Below, piece by piece: positions 1 through 9,117 of a stretch of 64,000 nucleotides of DNA; the stretch's first letter is position 1; every line of letters begins with the position of its first letter. The position numbers were made by a program, and so were the translations under genes. Where the stretch lies: the NCBI RefSeq assembly GCF_039543185.1, contig NZ_BAABJG010000021.1, positions 1-64,000 of the forward strand, in the 5' to 3' direction. The notes under the pieces were generated by a model, which saw only the letters and a list, made by a program, of their open reading frames with translations, was not told the DNA's origin and did not search any database. The DNA is from Paenibacillus_S vulneris (GTDB taxonomy: Bacteria > Bacillota > Bacilli > Paenibacillales > NBRC-103111).

Positions 1-128
1 TTTTTATGCAATCCATTTATTACCTAATGCGATGAAGTTTCTTTACACAGAGGGACTTTTTCGACAATCTGAAGCCGTTTAAATAAACGGCTCCCATCCC
101 TATCATTATATCGTTACCGGCCAATTCA

Positions 129-3100
129 TCAAGCTTTAGTTCCGATTGCAATCCAATTGACAACCCCTAGCAGCTCAGGCGAATACTTGCTTCGAACGAC
201 CTGCAGCAACGCGCTATCCTTCCATTTCTCCTGAATGATGGCGTAGCAGGACGGATTCGAGGTCGTAGCAACCAATACATAGCTCTCGTCAGCGAACGCT
301 TCATCAAATTCAATGATTAGATCCACCATTTCCTCCTCCACTCGCATGGAAAAAGAGGTAAGGCCAAAATGCTGCAGTGCAGCGGAACGCCTTCCGGATT
401 GCACCGGCTGGAAGGAAAGCTGCTGCGTTGTGACCGCTCCGTCCGCTATATGCCTTGTCTCGATGGAACCGTCCTGCAGCTGTTCGCCTCCAATGGATTC
501 TATGGCCCTTGGCTCCGAGGAAACAGTGGAAACCGATGGCTTTTCTTCTTGAAATTCGGACTCTAAGGCTTCCGCAGCTTCAGGAGCTTCGTCTGATTCT
601 AGAGCTTCTTTGACCGTAGCGACTTCCACATCCTCCAGAGCTTCTGCCGTTTCCGAGTCTGCCTGAGTCTCCGATACCGCTGATACCGCGGCGGCTAACC
701 GCTCGATTAATCCGGGCTCCAGGTGAAGCTCGGAAATACTGCCCGGCATGATGTGGTAACCGGAGATGGACTCCTGCTTAATATGCAGTCCATCGACAGA
801 ATCATTGCTTAAGTGCTCGGTCCCTACTGCGCCCTGGGCAATTTTTTCCCTCGTGACGGAACTGTTCCGGAGATTGGAGCTGGTGACGCTGTCGGATGCC
901 AGATGGCGGTTTTCTACGCTGGCCGGGGCCAGCTTCGATGACGTCACGGATTGATCCTGAAGCTTCGACGATGCCACCGATTGATCCTGCAGCTTCGCCG
1001 TTCCTATAGCTTCTACAGCCAGATGCCTGCTCTCTACGGAGCCGACAGCCAGCTTCGTGCTTGTAACTGACACATCCTGCAGATTGTGTGTGCTGACGGC
1101 ATCTGCCGCAAGCTGCTCATTGCCGACAGAACCTGTCGCCATATGCTCAAGGGTAACCGATGCCGCGGCCAGCTTCGCGCTAGTGATTAAGCTGTCCTGC
1201 AGCTGCTCGGTTCCCACGGCATCAGCGGCGATATGCCCGGCGCTGACGGCACCTTCCGTGATATGCTCTGCAAAGACAGCTCCAGGAGCCAGCTTATCGG
1301 CCGTTACAGCGCCTTCCTGTAACTGGTCGCTCCCTACGGCCCCAACAGCGAGATGCTCCGTTCCCACGGCTCCGAGCGCAAGCTTGGAGCCATCAACCGC
1401 AGACTCCTGCAGCTGCTCGGTACCTACCGCTCCCACTCCGAGCTCCAGGCTTCCTACAGCTCCGGCAGCGATATGAACGGAAGCGACTGCGCCTGCCGCC
1501 AGCTTGGGGCTGGTCACAGCGCCTTCCTGCAAATGTTCCGTTCCCACGGCGTTCCCGCTGAGTTCGGCACTCCCTACGGCTCCTGCCGTAATATGGGCAG
1601 CTTCGACGGAACCAATCCCCAGCTTTGCTCCGGTAACAGCCCCTTCCTGCAGCTGCTTCGATCCGACGGCTCCTTCACTTATCATGGCACTGCCGACAGC
1701 ACCTGCGCTAATGTGTATCGATTCTACTGCGAGCGGCGCCAGCTTCTCTCCCGTTACAGCTTTCTCCTGCAGCTGCTCGGTTCCGACGGCTCCTTCGCTC
1801 AGCTCCTCGTTGCCGACGGCACCAGCACAGATGTGAATCGATTCTACCGCGTTCGGCGCCAGCTTTGCTCCGGTTACGGATTCGGCCTGCAGCTGTTCGG
1901 TTCCCACGGCACCCTCACTAAGCTCTTCGTTGCCGACAGCTCCCGCACGGATGTGTACCGATTCTATCGCGTTCAGCGCCAGCTTCTCCCCGGTTACGGA
2001 TTCGGCCTGCAAATGCTCCGTTCCGACGGCTTCTTCACTCAAATGCTTGCTGTCTACGGCCCCTGCGCTGATGTGCACAGACTCGATTGCATTCACCGCA
2101 AGCTTTGCTCCTGTCACGATGCCGTTCTGCAAATGCTCCATCCCGACAGCTTCTTCACCCAATTGCTCGCTGCCTACGGCCCCTCCGCTGATATGCAGCG
2201 ACTCTACCGCGTTAACCGCAAGCTTTGCTGCTGTCACGATGCCATCCTGCAAATGCTCCGTTCCGACAGCTTCTTCATCCAATTGTTCGCTGCCTACGGC
2301 CCCTGTGCTGATATGCACCGACTCCACCGCGTTCAAAGCAAGCTTTGCTCCTGTCACGATGCCATCCTGCAAATGCTCGATTCCAACGGCTTCTTCACTC
2401 AATTGTTCGCTGCCTACGGCCCCTGTGCTGATATGCACAGACTCCACTGCGTTCACCGCAAGCTTTGCTCCTGTCACGGCACCATCCTGCAAATGCTCCG
2501 TTCCGACGGCTTCTTCACTCAATTGTTCGCTGCCTACGGCCCCTGAACTAATATGCACCGATTCCACCGCATTGGATGCGAGCTTCGCTCCGGTTACAGC
2601 TCCTTCCTGAAGCTCTCCCGTTCCGACGGCTCCTTCGCCCAGCTCTTCATTGCCGACGGCTCCAGGTGTAATATGAACGGATCCTACTGCGTTTGGTGCA
2701 AGCTTCACTCCGGTTACAACAGCATCCTGTATATGCTCCGTTCCTACTGAGCTTTCTGCCAGCTCCTCGCTGCCTACAGCTCCTGCAGTAATGTGGACGG
2801 CTTCTACGGCTCCTGCCGCAAGCTTCGGGCCCGTGACGGAACCCCCTTGCAGATGCACTGTGCCGACCACTTCCGCTCCAAGCTCTTCCGTTCCTACAGC
2901 CTCCGGTGCGAGGTGGACTGATCCGATCGAACCCGGGGCCAGCTTCGCTGCGGTCACGGAGGCATCCATCAACTGTATGCTGCCGACCGCTCCTTCACTG
3001 ATGTGTTTGGCTCCAATAGCTCCGTCAGATAGATGCTCCCCGCTTATGATCCCTAATCCCAGCTTGGATGCCGCTACCGACCGCTCCTTCAGGTGGTCCG

Positions 3101-5891
3101 TCCCCACTGAGCCATGAGACAAATGTCTGCCGCTGACCGCTTCCCAAGCCAGCTTGGAGCCCATAACCGCCCCGTCCTGCAAATGCTCCGTTCCTACTGA
3201 GCTATCGGCAAGCGCATCGCTGCCCACGGCGCCTTCCGCCAGGTGATCGGATTTAACGGCTCCCAGAGCCAGCTTGGAGCCTGTTATTGACTGTTCATGG
3301 AGATGTCTCGTGCCTACGACGCCTTCGACAAGATGGGTGGACTTCACCGACCCTGCCGCAAGCTTTGCCCCAGTAACGGAATGATCCTGCAGCTGCTCCG
3401 TTCCTACCGTTCCTACCGACAAATGTATCGCTTCGACTGAGCCTATCGCCAGCTTGGAGCTCGTTACAGACTGCTCGCGCAAATGCTCGGTCCCAACAAT
3501 CCCATCGGACAAATGGTCGGATTCTACGGCACCGGCAGCCAGCTTGGAGCTCGTTACCGATTGCTCCTGCAAATGCTCCCTTCCAACGATCCCCTCGGAT
3601 AAATGCACCGATTCAACTGCACCCCGTGCCAGCTTGGAGCTTGTCACCGACCGATCCTGCAGCTGAACACTGCCGACGGCCGCTTCCGTTATGTGGAAGG
3701 TATGAACGGCGCCGCTGCCTAGCTTGGAAGAAGTCACAGCCTGCTCCTGAAGCTGCTCGGTTCCAACTGCCCCTCTGCTCAGCTGCTCATTGCCGACTAC
3801 CTCATTGCTGAGATGCCTCGTTTCAATCGCCCCGGGTTCCAGCTTGGCGCTTGTCACCGATTGGTCCTGGAGGTGGGTCGTTCCAATGACTCCAGGAACA
3901 AGATGGGATGATTTTACGGCTCCGGAAACCAAATGCTCGCTTAACACGGCGTTATCGGCAATCTTTTCCGACGTGACGGCGCGGTCTGACAGCTTCTCCC
4001 TCGTAATGGCTTCCGTAGCGATATGGGAAGTCTTGATGGCAGCTTTGGCCACATTCGCGGATTGAACAGAGCCGACCCCCAGATGCTCGCCAAGCACAGC
4101 TTCGCGTCCGATTTTCTCGCTGGTTACACTGGAATGAGCTAATTTGGCCGTCGTCACGGACAAATTCGTTAACTTATCCGTAGATACCGATTCGCTTGCC
4201 AGCTTGGAGGTCGTTACGCTCTGGTTGGCCATTTGCCCTGTCGTGACGGCTCCTTCCTGGATATGCTGGTGCTGAATCGAACCGAATGCCAGCTTCTCGG
4301 AGGTAACTGCCCTGTCTTGAAGCTTCGCCGTAATCACCGATTGATCCTGAAGATGCTCTTTACTAATGGCTTGCGCTGCAATATGGCTGGACTGCACCGC
4401 CTTCTCAGCCAAATGAGTGCTCCCTACGGCGCCGCCAGACAAATGCTCTGCGGCTACCGCCCTTTTGGCCAGCTTCGGCGAAGTTACCGCCCCGTCTTGA
4501 AGCTTCGAAGCATGGATAGAACCGTCGCAAAGCTGTTGAGCTCCTACGCTCTGTTCAGTCAGCTTATCGGCGGTGACTGAGCTATCCGCCAAGTGACGGG
4601 TCTCCACCGCTTTGGACTGCAGATGTCTGCTTTCAACTGATTGCTCTTGAAGGTGTGCTCCGGTAACCGATTGTCTGCCGAGTTTCTCGGAAGTAACCGC
4701 CCCGTCCTGCAGATGCTCATTCAACACAGACTCGGCTGCCAAATGCTCCGCAGTTACCTGATTTGCCGCTATGTTGCCGCTGCGGATAATTTCACCGGAT
4801 AAGTGCTCGTGCAAAATGACGGCAGATTGCAGATGCTCCTTCGTGATGCTCCACGGAGCGATCTTATCTTCGGTAATAGAATGGCTTCCCAGCTTCTGTG
4901 AAGTGATCTCCCCGTCCGCAATCTTGCTGGCCGTAACCGATTGATCACGAAGCTTCTCCGTCGTTACGGACAGATCCGCCAGCTTAGCCGTATTGACGAC
5001 ATAGTTGGCCAAATTGTTCGTCTGGATGGCTCCACTTTTGATCTTCTCCGAGGTAATCGATTGATTGAGAATCAATTCGCCGGTAATCGCTTCCTCTGCC
5101 AAATGCTTCGTATGAATGGACCTCTCGGCAATTTTTATCGCGTCTATGGTCTTATCGGCCAGCTTTTCGGAAGTAATGCTGTTATCCTGGATCTTCTCGC
5201 CGCTAATAGCCCTCTCTTGAATCTTATCTCCCGAAATCGCATAAGGAGCAATATGTTCTTCTGTAACAGAGCGAATTCCGAGCTTTTGCTGTGTGACGCT
5301 GCGGTCACCAAGCTTAGACGTACTGACCGCGTAATCCGCCAGCTGCTCCTGGCCGATGGTGCCGCGCTTGATTTTGCTCCCGTCTACCGCATTGCGGGCA
5401 ATTTTCTCCTGTGTTACCGCCTCATCGGCAATATCATCCGTATATACAACCGGATTGTTGGGAGACGCTTGCTTGCGCTGCTGCAGCATCGGCTGCACAT
5501 TAAGAGGCTTAAATACGGATGATGACTTCACCGCAGGCTCTTGATGACTTGGCTCGTTTTTGGATTCGTTTTTGGGCTCGCTTTTAGATTCACCCCTGGA
5601 TTCAATTTTGGCATCGTTTTTGGTGTTGACCCTGGAATCGCTTCTGGAAGCACCCGCGGAAGATCTGTCCCCTTGAAGAGTATCGCTATCCAAGAACTTC
5701 AGTTCATCTTCTTCTTCATCTTGCAGCGCCACCTGACTGATACTTACATCCCCTGGTTCCCGATGACTCCGTTTGACGACTTTATCCTTCGTCTGTTCCT
5801 CATCAAGCCATTTCAGTTCGTTAAAACTGCCGCTCCGCCTGCCGCCTAGCGGGGTGATTTTGGCGGCGTTACGGCCGCTGCGCTTCTTCAT
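129..5891 (-). CDS. Giant decapeptide-repeat protein, probable spore-surface fibre
   Basis: I do not recognise a named family for this 1920-residue protein. Residues 1-150 are charged and of low complexity, rich in Ser, Lys, Glu and Asn. Residues about 155-1725 are an almost unbroken run of ten-residue units of the form x-x-A/S-V/I-x-S/T/G-x-K/H/Q-L/I-x, about 157 copies. An acidic Ala/Glu segment (about 1730-1795) and three more units follow. A C-terminal domain of about 90 residues ends in V-N-W-I-A-I-G-T. There is no signal peptide, membrane segment or LPXTG motif, which fits a protein made in the mother cell and assembled on the spore from outside. The start has a strong GGGGAGG site, and a sigma-K-like promoter lies about 80 bases upstream. 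Similar V-T-x-x-K-L repeats occur in phage tail fibres and bacterial surface proteins. The spore role is inferred from the promoter and from CotS-type neighbours. Confidence 0.8.
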   Translation of the reverse strand: MKKRSGRNAAKITPLGGRRSGSFNELKWLDEEQTKDKVVKRSHREPGDVSISQVALQDEEEDELKFLDSDTLQGDRSSAGASRSDSRVNTKNDAKIESRGESKSEPKNESKNEPSHQEPAVKSSSVFKPLNVQPMLQQRKQASPNNPVVYTDDIADEAVTQEKIARNAVDGSKIKRGTIGQEQLADYAVSTSKLGDRSVTQQKLGIRSVTEEHIAPYAISGDKIQERAISGEKIQDNSITSEKLADKTIDAIKIAERSIHTKHLAEEAITGELILNQSITSEKIKSGAIQTNNLANYVVNTAKLADLSVTTEKLRDQSVTASKIADGEITSQKLGSHSITEDKIAPWSITKEHLQSAVILHEHLSGEIIRSGNIAANQVTAEHLAAESVLNEHLQDGAVTSEKLGRQSVTGAHLQEQSVESRHLQSKAVETRHLADSSVTADKLTEQSVGAQQLCDGSIHASKLQDGAVTSPKLAKRAVAAEHLSGGAVGSTHLAEKAVQSSHIAAQAISKEHLQDQSVITAKLQDRAVTSEKLAFGSIQHQHIQEGAVTTGQMANQSVTTSKLASESVSTDKLTNLSVTTAKLAHSSVTSEKIGREAVLGEHLGVGSVQSANVAKAAIKTSHIATEAITREKLSDRAVTSEKIADNAVLSEHLVSGAVKSSHLVPGVIGTTHLQDQSVTSAKLEPGAIETRHLSNEVVGNEQLSRGAVGTEQLQEQAVTSSKLGSGAVHTFHITEAAVGSVQLQDRSVTSSKLARGAVESVHLSEGIVGREHLQEQSVTSSKLAAGAVESDHLSDGIVGTEHLREQSVTSSKLAIGSVEAIHLSVGTVGTEQLQDHSVTGAKLAAGSVKSTHLVEGVVGTRHLHEQSITGSKLALGAVKSDHLAEGAVGSDALADSSVGTEHLQDGAVMGSKLAWEAVSGRHLSHGSVGTDHLKERSVAASKLGLGIISGEHLSDGAIGAKHISEGAVGSIQLMDASVTAAKLAPGSIGSVHLAPEAVGTEELGAEVVGTVHLQGGSVTGPKLAAGAVEAVHITAGAVGSEELAESSVGTEHIQDAVVTGVKLAPNAVGSVHITPGAVGNEELGEGAVGTGELQEGAVTGAKLASNAVESVHISSGAVGSEQLSEEAVGTEHLQDGAVTGAKLAVNAVESVHISTGAVGSEQLSEEAVGIEHLQDGIVTGAKLALNAVESVHISTGAVGSEQLDEEAVGTEHLQDGIVTAAKLAVNAVESLHISGGAVGSEQLGEEAVGMEHLQNGIVTGAKLAVNAIESVHISAGAVDSKHLSEEAVGTEHLQAESVTGEKLALNAIESVHIRAGAVGNEELSEGAVGTEQLQAESVTGAKLAPNAVESIHICAGAVGNEELSEGAVGTEQLQEKAVTGEKLAPLAVESIHISAGAVGSAMISEGAVGSKQLQEGAVTGAKLGIGSVEAAHITAGAVGSAELSGNAVGTEHLQEGAVTSPKLAAGAVASVHIAAGAVGSLELGVGAVGTEQLQESAVDGSKLALGAVGTEHLAVGAVGSDQLQEGAVTADKLAPGAVFAEHITEGAVSAGHIAADAVGTEQLQDSLITSAKLAAASVTLEHMATGSVGNEQLAADAVSTHNLQDVSVTSTKLAVGSVESRHLAVEAIGTAKLQDQSVASSKLQDQSVTSSKLAPASVENRHLASDSVTSSNLRNSSVTREKIAQGAVGTEHLSNDSVDGLHIKQESISGYHIMPGSISELHLEPGLIERLAAAVSAVSETQADSETAEALEDVEVATVKEALESDEAPEAAEALESEFQEEKPSVSTVSSEPRAIESIGGEQLQDGSIETRHIADGAVTTQQLSFQPVQSGRRSAALQHFGLTSFSMRVEEEMVDLIIEFDEAFADESYVLVATTSNPSCYAIIQEKWKDSALLQVVRSKYSPELLGVVNWIAIGTKA
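717..5429 (-). repeat. 30-bp tandem repeat array encoding decapeptide units
   Basis: The DNA has a 30-base period over about 4.7 kb, matching the ten-residue protein unit. On the plus strand, segments resembling AGCTTSGM recur at 30- or 60-base steps. Copies are diverged, not identical, and the frame is kept throughout, so selection acts on the protein. There are no unique spacers, so it is not a CRISPR array. Confidence 0.9.
1440..2810 (-). repeat. 120-bp higher-order repeat block
   Basis: Within the decapeptide array, about twelve copies of a 40-residue (120-base) block follow each other. Each block reads roughly A-V-E-S-V-H-I-S, then G-A-V-G-S-E-Q-L, then A-V-G-T-E-H-L-Q, then V-T-G-A-K-L-A. 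The most similar copies lie at about 2100-2580. A 30-residue super-period is visible upstream in the gene (about 3220-3720). This points to recent duplication by unequal recombination. Confidence 0.85.
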
Positions 5892-5969
5892 TTTGCACTT
5901 CCTCCCCGTGATGGTTCACCTGTGAATTGCATTAACAATAGACTTTGGCAACCATAAAGTAGTCTTTTG

Positions 5970-5997
5970 TAACATATGCATTCACCCAGGAGGAAGT
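5970..5997 (-). promoter_or_regulatory. Sigma-K-like promoter before repeat protein
   Basis: On the minus strand this reads AC, 17 bases, then CATATGTTA. That matches the Bacillus sigma-K consensus AC-N17-CATANNNTA at every fixed position and at the right spacing. The predicted start of transcription is about 70 bases before the ATG at 5891. It implies late mother-cell expression; this is a prediction by eye. Confidence 0.6.
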
Positions 5998-6061
5998 CAT
6001 TAACCCATACAAAAATAGGCGCAAACCCAGTCACTTCCCGGCTTCCTGTAGGCCGTCGGGC

Positions 6062-7447
6062 TCAGCCCCCGTCAACCATTGCAATCAATTCCTCCATCTG
6101 CATCCCGCGGGAGCCCTTCAGAAAGACTACATCACCCGGTGCAGCAATGAGCCCTATGGCCCTGGCCAAGTCCGATTTTCGTTCAAACGCTTCGACACTG
6201 CCGGGAGGGAATGCCCCGGACGCGGCATGTGCTATTTCCGTGGAAAGCTTGCCGAGCGTCAAAACGCAGTCTACTTTGTGCGGATCCAGCAGCTCACCGA
6301 TTTCCCGGTGAAAATCAATCTCTTGCTCCCCTAAATCCAGCATATCGCCAAGCACCAAGATCTTGCGTCTATACCCTTCCAGCTCATGAAGGTAAGACAA
6401 AGCAGCCTTTACGGAGGTCGGACTTGCATTGAACGAATCGTTAATCCAGGTAAAACCCGCTCCCCCTCGGATCACTTCCATTCTCATTCCAGATAAAACC
6501 GCATCCCGCAAGCCTCTTTCCGTCCTTTCGGCCGGAACGCCGAAATAATCGGCAACAGCCAATGCGGCTAGCGCATTGGTCACATAGTGCCTTCCGGGTA
6601 ATCCGATGGTGTATTGTATCTCGGGCCGGGGACGGCAGGTAAAATGCGTCCCCCGGGAGCTCAAGGCTACGGATAGCGGGTAATAATCATTATGCGAACC
6701 GGTACCGAATCGAACCGTCCGAACCTCCTTGCCCGATAATTGCCGCTCTGCCGCTGCCCCAAGCATAGGATTGTCCCCGTTATAAACAAGAACGCCCGGC
6801 CCCTCCATTCCGTTGCAGATTTCCAGCTTGGCCTGAACGATAGCTTCCCTGGAGCCGAGCTCCGCCAAATGCGACTCGCCGATCAGCGTTATGATCGAAG
6901 CTTCCGGCCGGCCTAACCGCGATAATTGATCAATCTCTCCGAGCCCGCTCATCCCCATTTCCAGAACGGCAATCTCCGTATCTTCCTTCAGCTGCAGGAG
7001 GGTCAGCGGAACGCCGAAATGATTATTTTTATTGCCGTCAGAATACTCGATCTTGAAAGTCGTTGCCAGCAGCGAAGCAACCCAATCCTTCGTCGTTGTT
7101 TTGCCGTTGCTGCCTGTAATGCCCACCGTCCTTACTTTAAGCTGACGGCGGTACTCACCCGCCAACCGGTGCAAGGCGCTTAGCGAGTTATCAACAAGGA
7201 TGACAGGGAAGTGATCTGGTGGGGACGGGTGATCTGCTTGCCATAGACATGCCGCGGCCCCCCTGCTTATCGCTTCATGAATGTAGTGATGGCCGTCCTT
7301 CTCTCTGACGATAGGAATGAACAAGCTGCCCCGCTTCAAAGTTCGCGAATCAATAGACACTCCGGTAATCGCAGTATTCCGGTAATGCTCCGATAACCCC
7401 GAACCTTGAACCATCCGTTCTATTTCATCACAGTACCGCTGAATCAA
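6062..7447 (-). CDS. murF: UDP-MurNAc-tripeptide:D-Ala-D-Ala ligase MurF
   Basis: MurF adds D-Ala-D-Ala to UDP-MurNAc-tripeptide in the cytoplasm, the last step of soluble peptidoglycan precursor synthesis. The 461-residue product has the usual length. It carries the Mur-ligase P-loop ITGSNGKTTTKDW, the central NDSFNASPTS motif and the C-terminal domain with VLGDMLDLG. The start is TTG at 7447, four bases back into the end of murE (TTGA overlap), with a GGGGGAGGG site just upstream, so the pair is translationally coupled. No mraY, murD, murG or fts gene is nearby. Together with the sigma-E-like promoter before murE, this suggests a sporulation-specific copy; whether a second murF exists elsewhere cannot be seen here. 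Confidence 0.93.
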   Translation of the reverse strand: MIQRYCDEIERMVQGSGLSEHYRNTAITGVSIDSRTLKRGSLFIPIVREKDGHHYIHEAISRGAAACLWQADHPSPPDHFPVILVDNSLSALHRLAGEYRRQLKVRTVGITGSNGKTTTKDWVASLLATTFKIEYSDGNKNNHFGVPLTLLQLKEDTEIAVLEMGMSGLGEIDQLSRLGRPEASIITLIGESHLAELGSREAIVQAKLEICNGMEGPGVLVYNGDNPMLGAAAERQLSGKEVRTVRFGTGSHNDYYPLSVALSSRGTHFTCRPRPEIQYTIGLPGRHYVTNALAALAVADYFGVPAERTERGLRDAVLSGMRMEVIRGGAGFTWINDSFNASPTSVKAALSYLHELEGYRRKILVLGDMLDLGEQEIDFHREIGELLDPHKVDCVLTLGKLSTEIAHAASGAFPPGSVEAFERKSDLARAIGLIAAPGDVVFLKGSRGMQMEELIAMVDGG

Positions 7448-8967
7448 TGGCCCTCCCCCTTTTCCATGCCTCTGCTCCTTCTTTCGCTTAAGGCTTCCAG
7501 CACGGCTTTACGGTCATCAAAGGGCTGTGTCTCGCCCCCAATAACCTGATATTGTTCGTGTCCTTTACCCGCAATGACAACGACATCGCCGTGAGCAGCC
7601 CATTGAATGGCCCGGCCAATGCCGTCTTTTCTATCCGCGATCATTTCGTATCGCTCTTCGGCATATCTCGCTTGCTGCAAGCCCTTGCGAATGTCCAGCA
7701 TAATCGTATCCGGATTCTCGTATCTTGGATTATCCGAGGTCAAGATGATCTTATCCGAGTACCGGGCGGCAATAGCTCCCATAACAGGGCGCTTGGCCCG
7801 GTCCCTGTCTCCCCCGCACCCGAAGACAGTAATGAGCCTCCCGCGGGTAAACTCTTTAATCGCTTTCAATGCTTCCTCCAGCCCATCCGGCGTATGCGCG
7901 TAGTCCACGAATACGGAGAATGGCTGGCCGGCATCAACGGACTCCAACCTTCCTATGACAGGCTTCATGGTTTTTATCCCTTCGGCTAGCGAGGATAAAG
8001 GTATTCCTTCTATTAATAGAGCGGAGAATGCAGCCAGCATATTGTAAACATTAAACAGACCGACCAACGGCAGCCGAACCTGGGCATGGCTCCCGCGGAA
8101 GGAAACGGTGCATTCGGTCCCGCCAGCAGTTAATCGGATATCGTTCGCCTTCACATCCGCTTCCTCCCTGATACCGTAAGTGATAATCTGCGCAGCCGTC
8201 TGCCTGCGAAAATAATCGGATGCTTCATCATCCGCGTTCAGAACCGCAAATGAAGAGTCAGGCCCTGCCGCATTACCCAGTCTCGCGAAGAAGCGGCCCT
8301 TAACCTCCCTATAGGCTTCCATCGTGAGATGGTAATCCAGATGATCCTGCGTCAGATTCGTAAATACAGCCGTACGGAAACGGGTCCCTATGACTCTTCC
8401 CATATCCAATCCCTGGGAGCTTACCTCCATTACACAGAAATCCGCCTGTGCGTCGGCCATTCTTCGAAGGTTGCGCTGTAAATCAGGCGGCTCCTGCGTA
8501 TTCGTCCCGAACGTCGCCACTTCATCACCGATTCGGGTAACTATACTGCCCATCATGCCGGTATTCAAGCCCTGATCACGAAGGAGATGGTCGATAATAT
8601 AGCTCGTGGTTGTCTTTCCGTTGGTTCCGGTAATACCGATCACTTTCAATTCACTGCTCGGATAACCATAAAAGTGAGCCGATAGCACAGCCAAGGCATA
8701 TCTCGCATTCTTGACATACACGCGCGGTATAGTGTCGTCGACCTCGACTTCCCGCTCCACTACAAATGCAGCCGCTCCTTGGGCAGCTGCGGCGGAGGCA
8801 TAATGATGACGATCCTCCAAGAAACCGTCGATGCCGGGAACACAGACAAAAAGATCCCCAGGCCCAACCCTTCTGGAGTCCATCTGAATACCGGAAATTT
8901 TCACCGTACGATCGCCTTCGATATGAAGCACATCGAATAAATGGGCCGTTAACTCCTGCAGCTGCAT
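7444..8967 (-). CDS. murE: UDP-MurNAc-tripeptide synthetase MurE (meso-DAP type)
   Basis: MurE adds the third stem residue to UDP-MurNAc-L-Ala-D-Glu. The product has 507 residues. It shows the substrate-binding N-terminal domain, the ATP-binding motif IGITGTNGKTTTSY and, in the C-terminal domain, the motif DNPR. In known MurE enzymes DNPR marks meso-diaminopimelate as the added residue; lysine-adding enzymes differ there. The ATG at 8967 has an AGGAGGG site. It is the first gene of a murE-murF pair lying among spore-coat family genes, not in the usual dcw cluster. A sigma-E-like promoter lies about 35-60 bases upstream. Confidence 0.93.
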   Translation of the reverse strand: MQLQELTAHLFDVLHIEGDRTVKISGIQMDSRRVGPGDLFVCVPGIDGFLEDRHHYASAAAAQGAAAFVVEREVEVDDTIPRVYVKNARYALAVLSAHFYGYPSSELKVIGITGTNGKTTTSYIIDHLLRDQGLNTGMMGSIVTRIGDEVATFGTNTQEPPDLQRNLRRMADAQADFCVMEVSSQGLDMGRVIGTRFRTAVFTNLTQDHLDYHLTMEAYREVKGRFFARLGNAAGPDSSFAVLNADDEASDYFRRQTAAQIITYGIREEADVKANDIRLTAGGTECTVSFRGSHAQVRLPLVGLFNVYNMLAAFSALLIEGIPLSSLAEGIKTMKPVIGRLESVDAGQPFSVFVDYAHTPDGLEEALKAIKEFTRGRLITVFGCGGDRDRAKRPVMGAIAARYSDKIILTSDNPRYENPDTIMLDIRKGLQQARYAEERYEMIADRKDGIGRAIQWAAHGDVVVIAGKGHEQYQVIGGETQPFDDRKAVLEALSERRSRGMEKGEGH

Positions 8968-8998
8968 GTCCTAATCCCTCCTATTGGTCGAATAACTC

Positions 8999-9025
8999 AT
9001 TGTATTACCATCTTAATCCATTTAT
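8999..9025 (-). promoter_or_regulatory. Sigma-E-like promoter before murE-murF
   Basis: On the minus strand this reads ATA, 16 bases, then AATACAAT. The Bacillus sigma-E consensus is ATA-N16-CATACANT, so one fixed position differs and the spacing is exact. The leader to the murE ATG would be about 25 bases. It suggests mother-cell expression during engulfment and cortex formation. Confidence 0.45.
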
Positions 9026-9092
9026 TTGCGAACATGCTGAAAATGACGTACCTGTCAGCCATTCATCAGACTGACCGGTTCGCATACTAAAG

Positions 9093-9117
9093 AGCACCTG
9101 ATGAGCCATCGGGTGCT
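9093..9117 (-). terminator. Hairpin at end of CotS-family gene
   Basis: AGCACCTGAT pairs with ATCGGGTGCT (one G-T pair) around a five-base loop. The hairpin overlaps the stop codon of the CotS-family gene and is followed on the minus strand by CTTTAG, so the T tail is weak. Confidence 0.5.

Noticed and set aside
1..128. Terminator after the repeat gene
   Set aside because: AGCCGTTTA/TAAACGGCT at 73-92 forms a nine-base stem, but the loop is very small and no T run follows on the minus strand, so I could not support it.
717..5429. Possible CRISPR array because of 30-base periodicity
   Set aside because: There are no unique spacers between repeats, the copies are diverged and keep a reading frame, and no cas gene is near.
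313..5849. Many long plus-strand open frames (up to about 400 codons) opposite the repeat gene
   Set aside because: They are products of the 30-base periodicity, are rich in Cys, Ser and Leu repeats, have no ribosome sites and lie wholly inside a well-supported gene.
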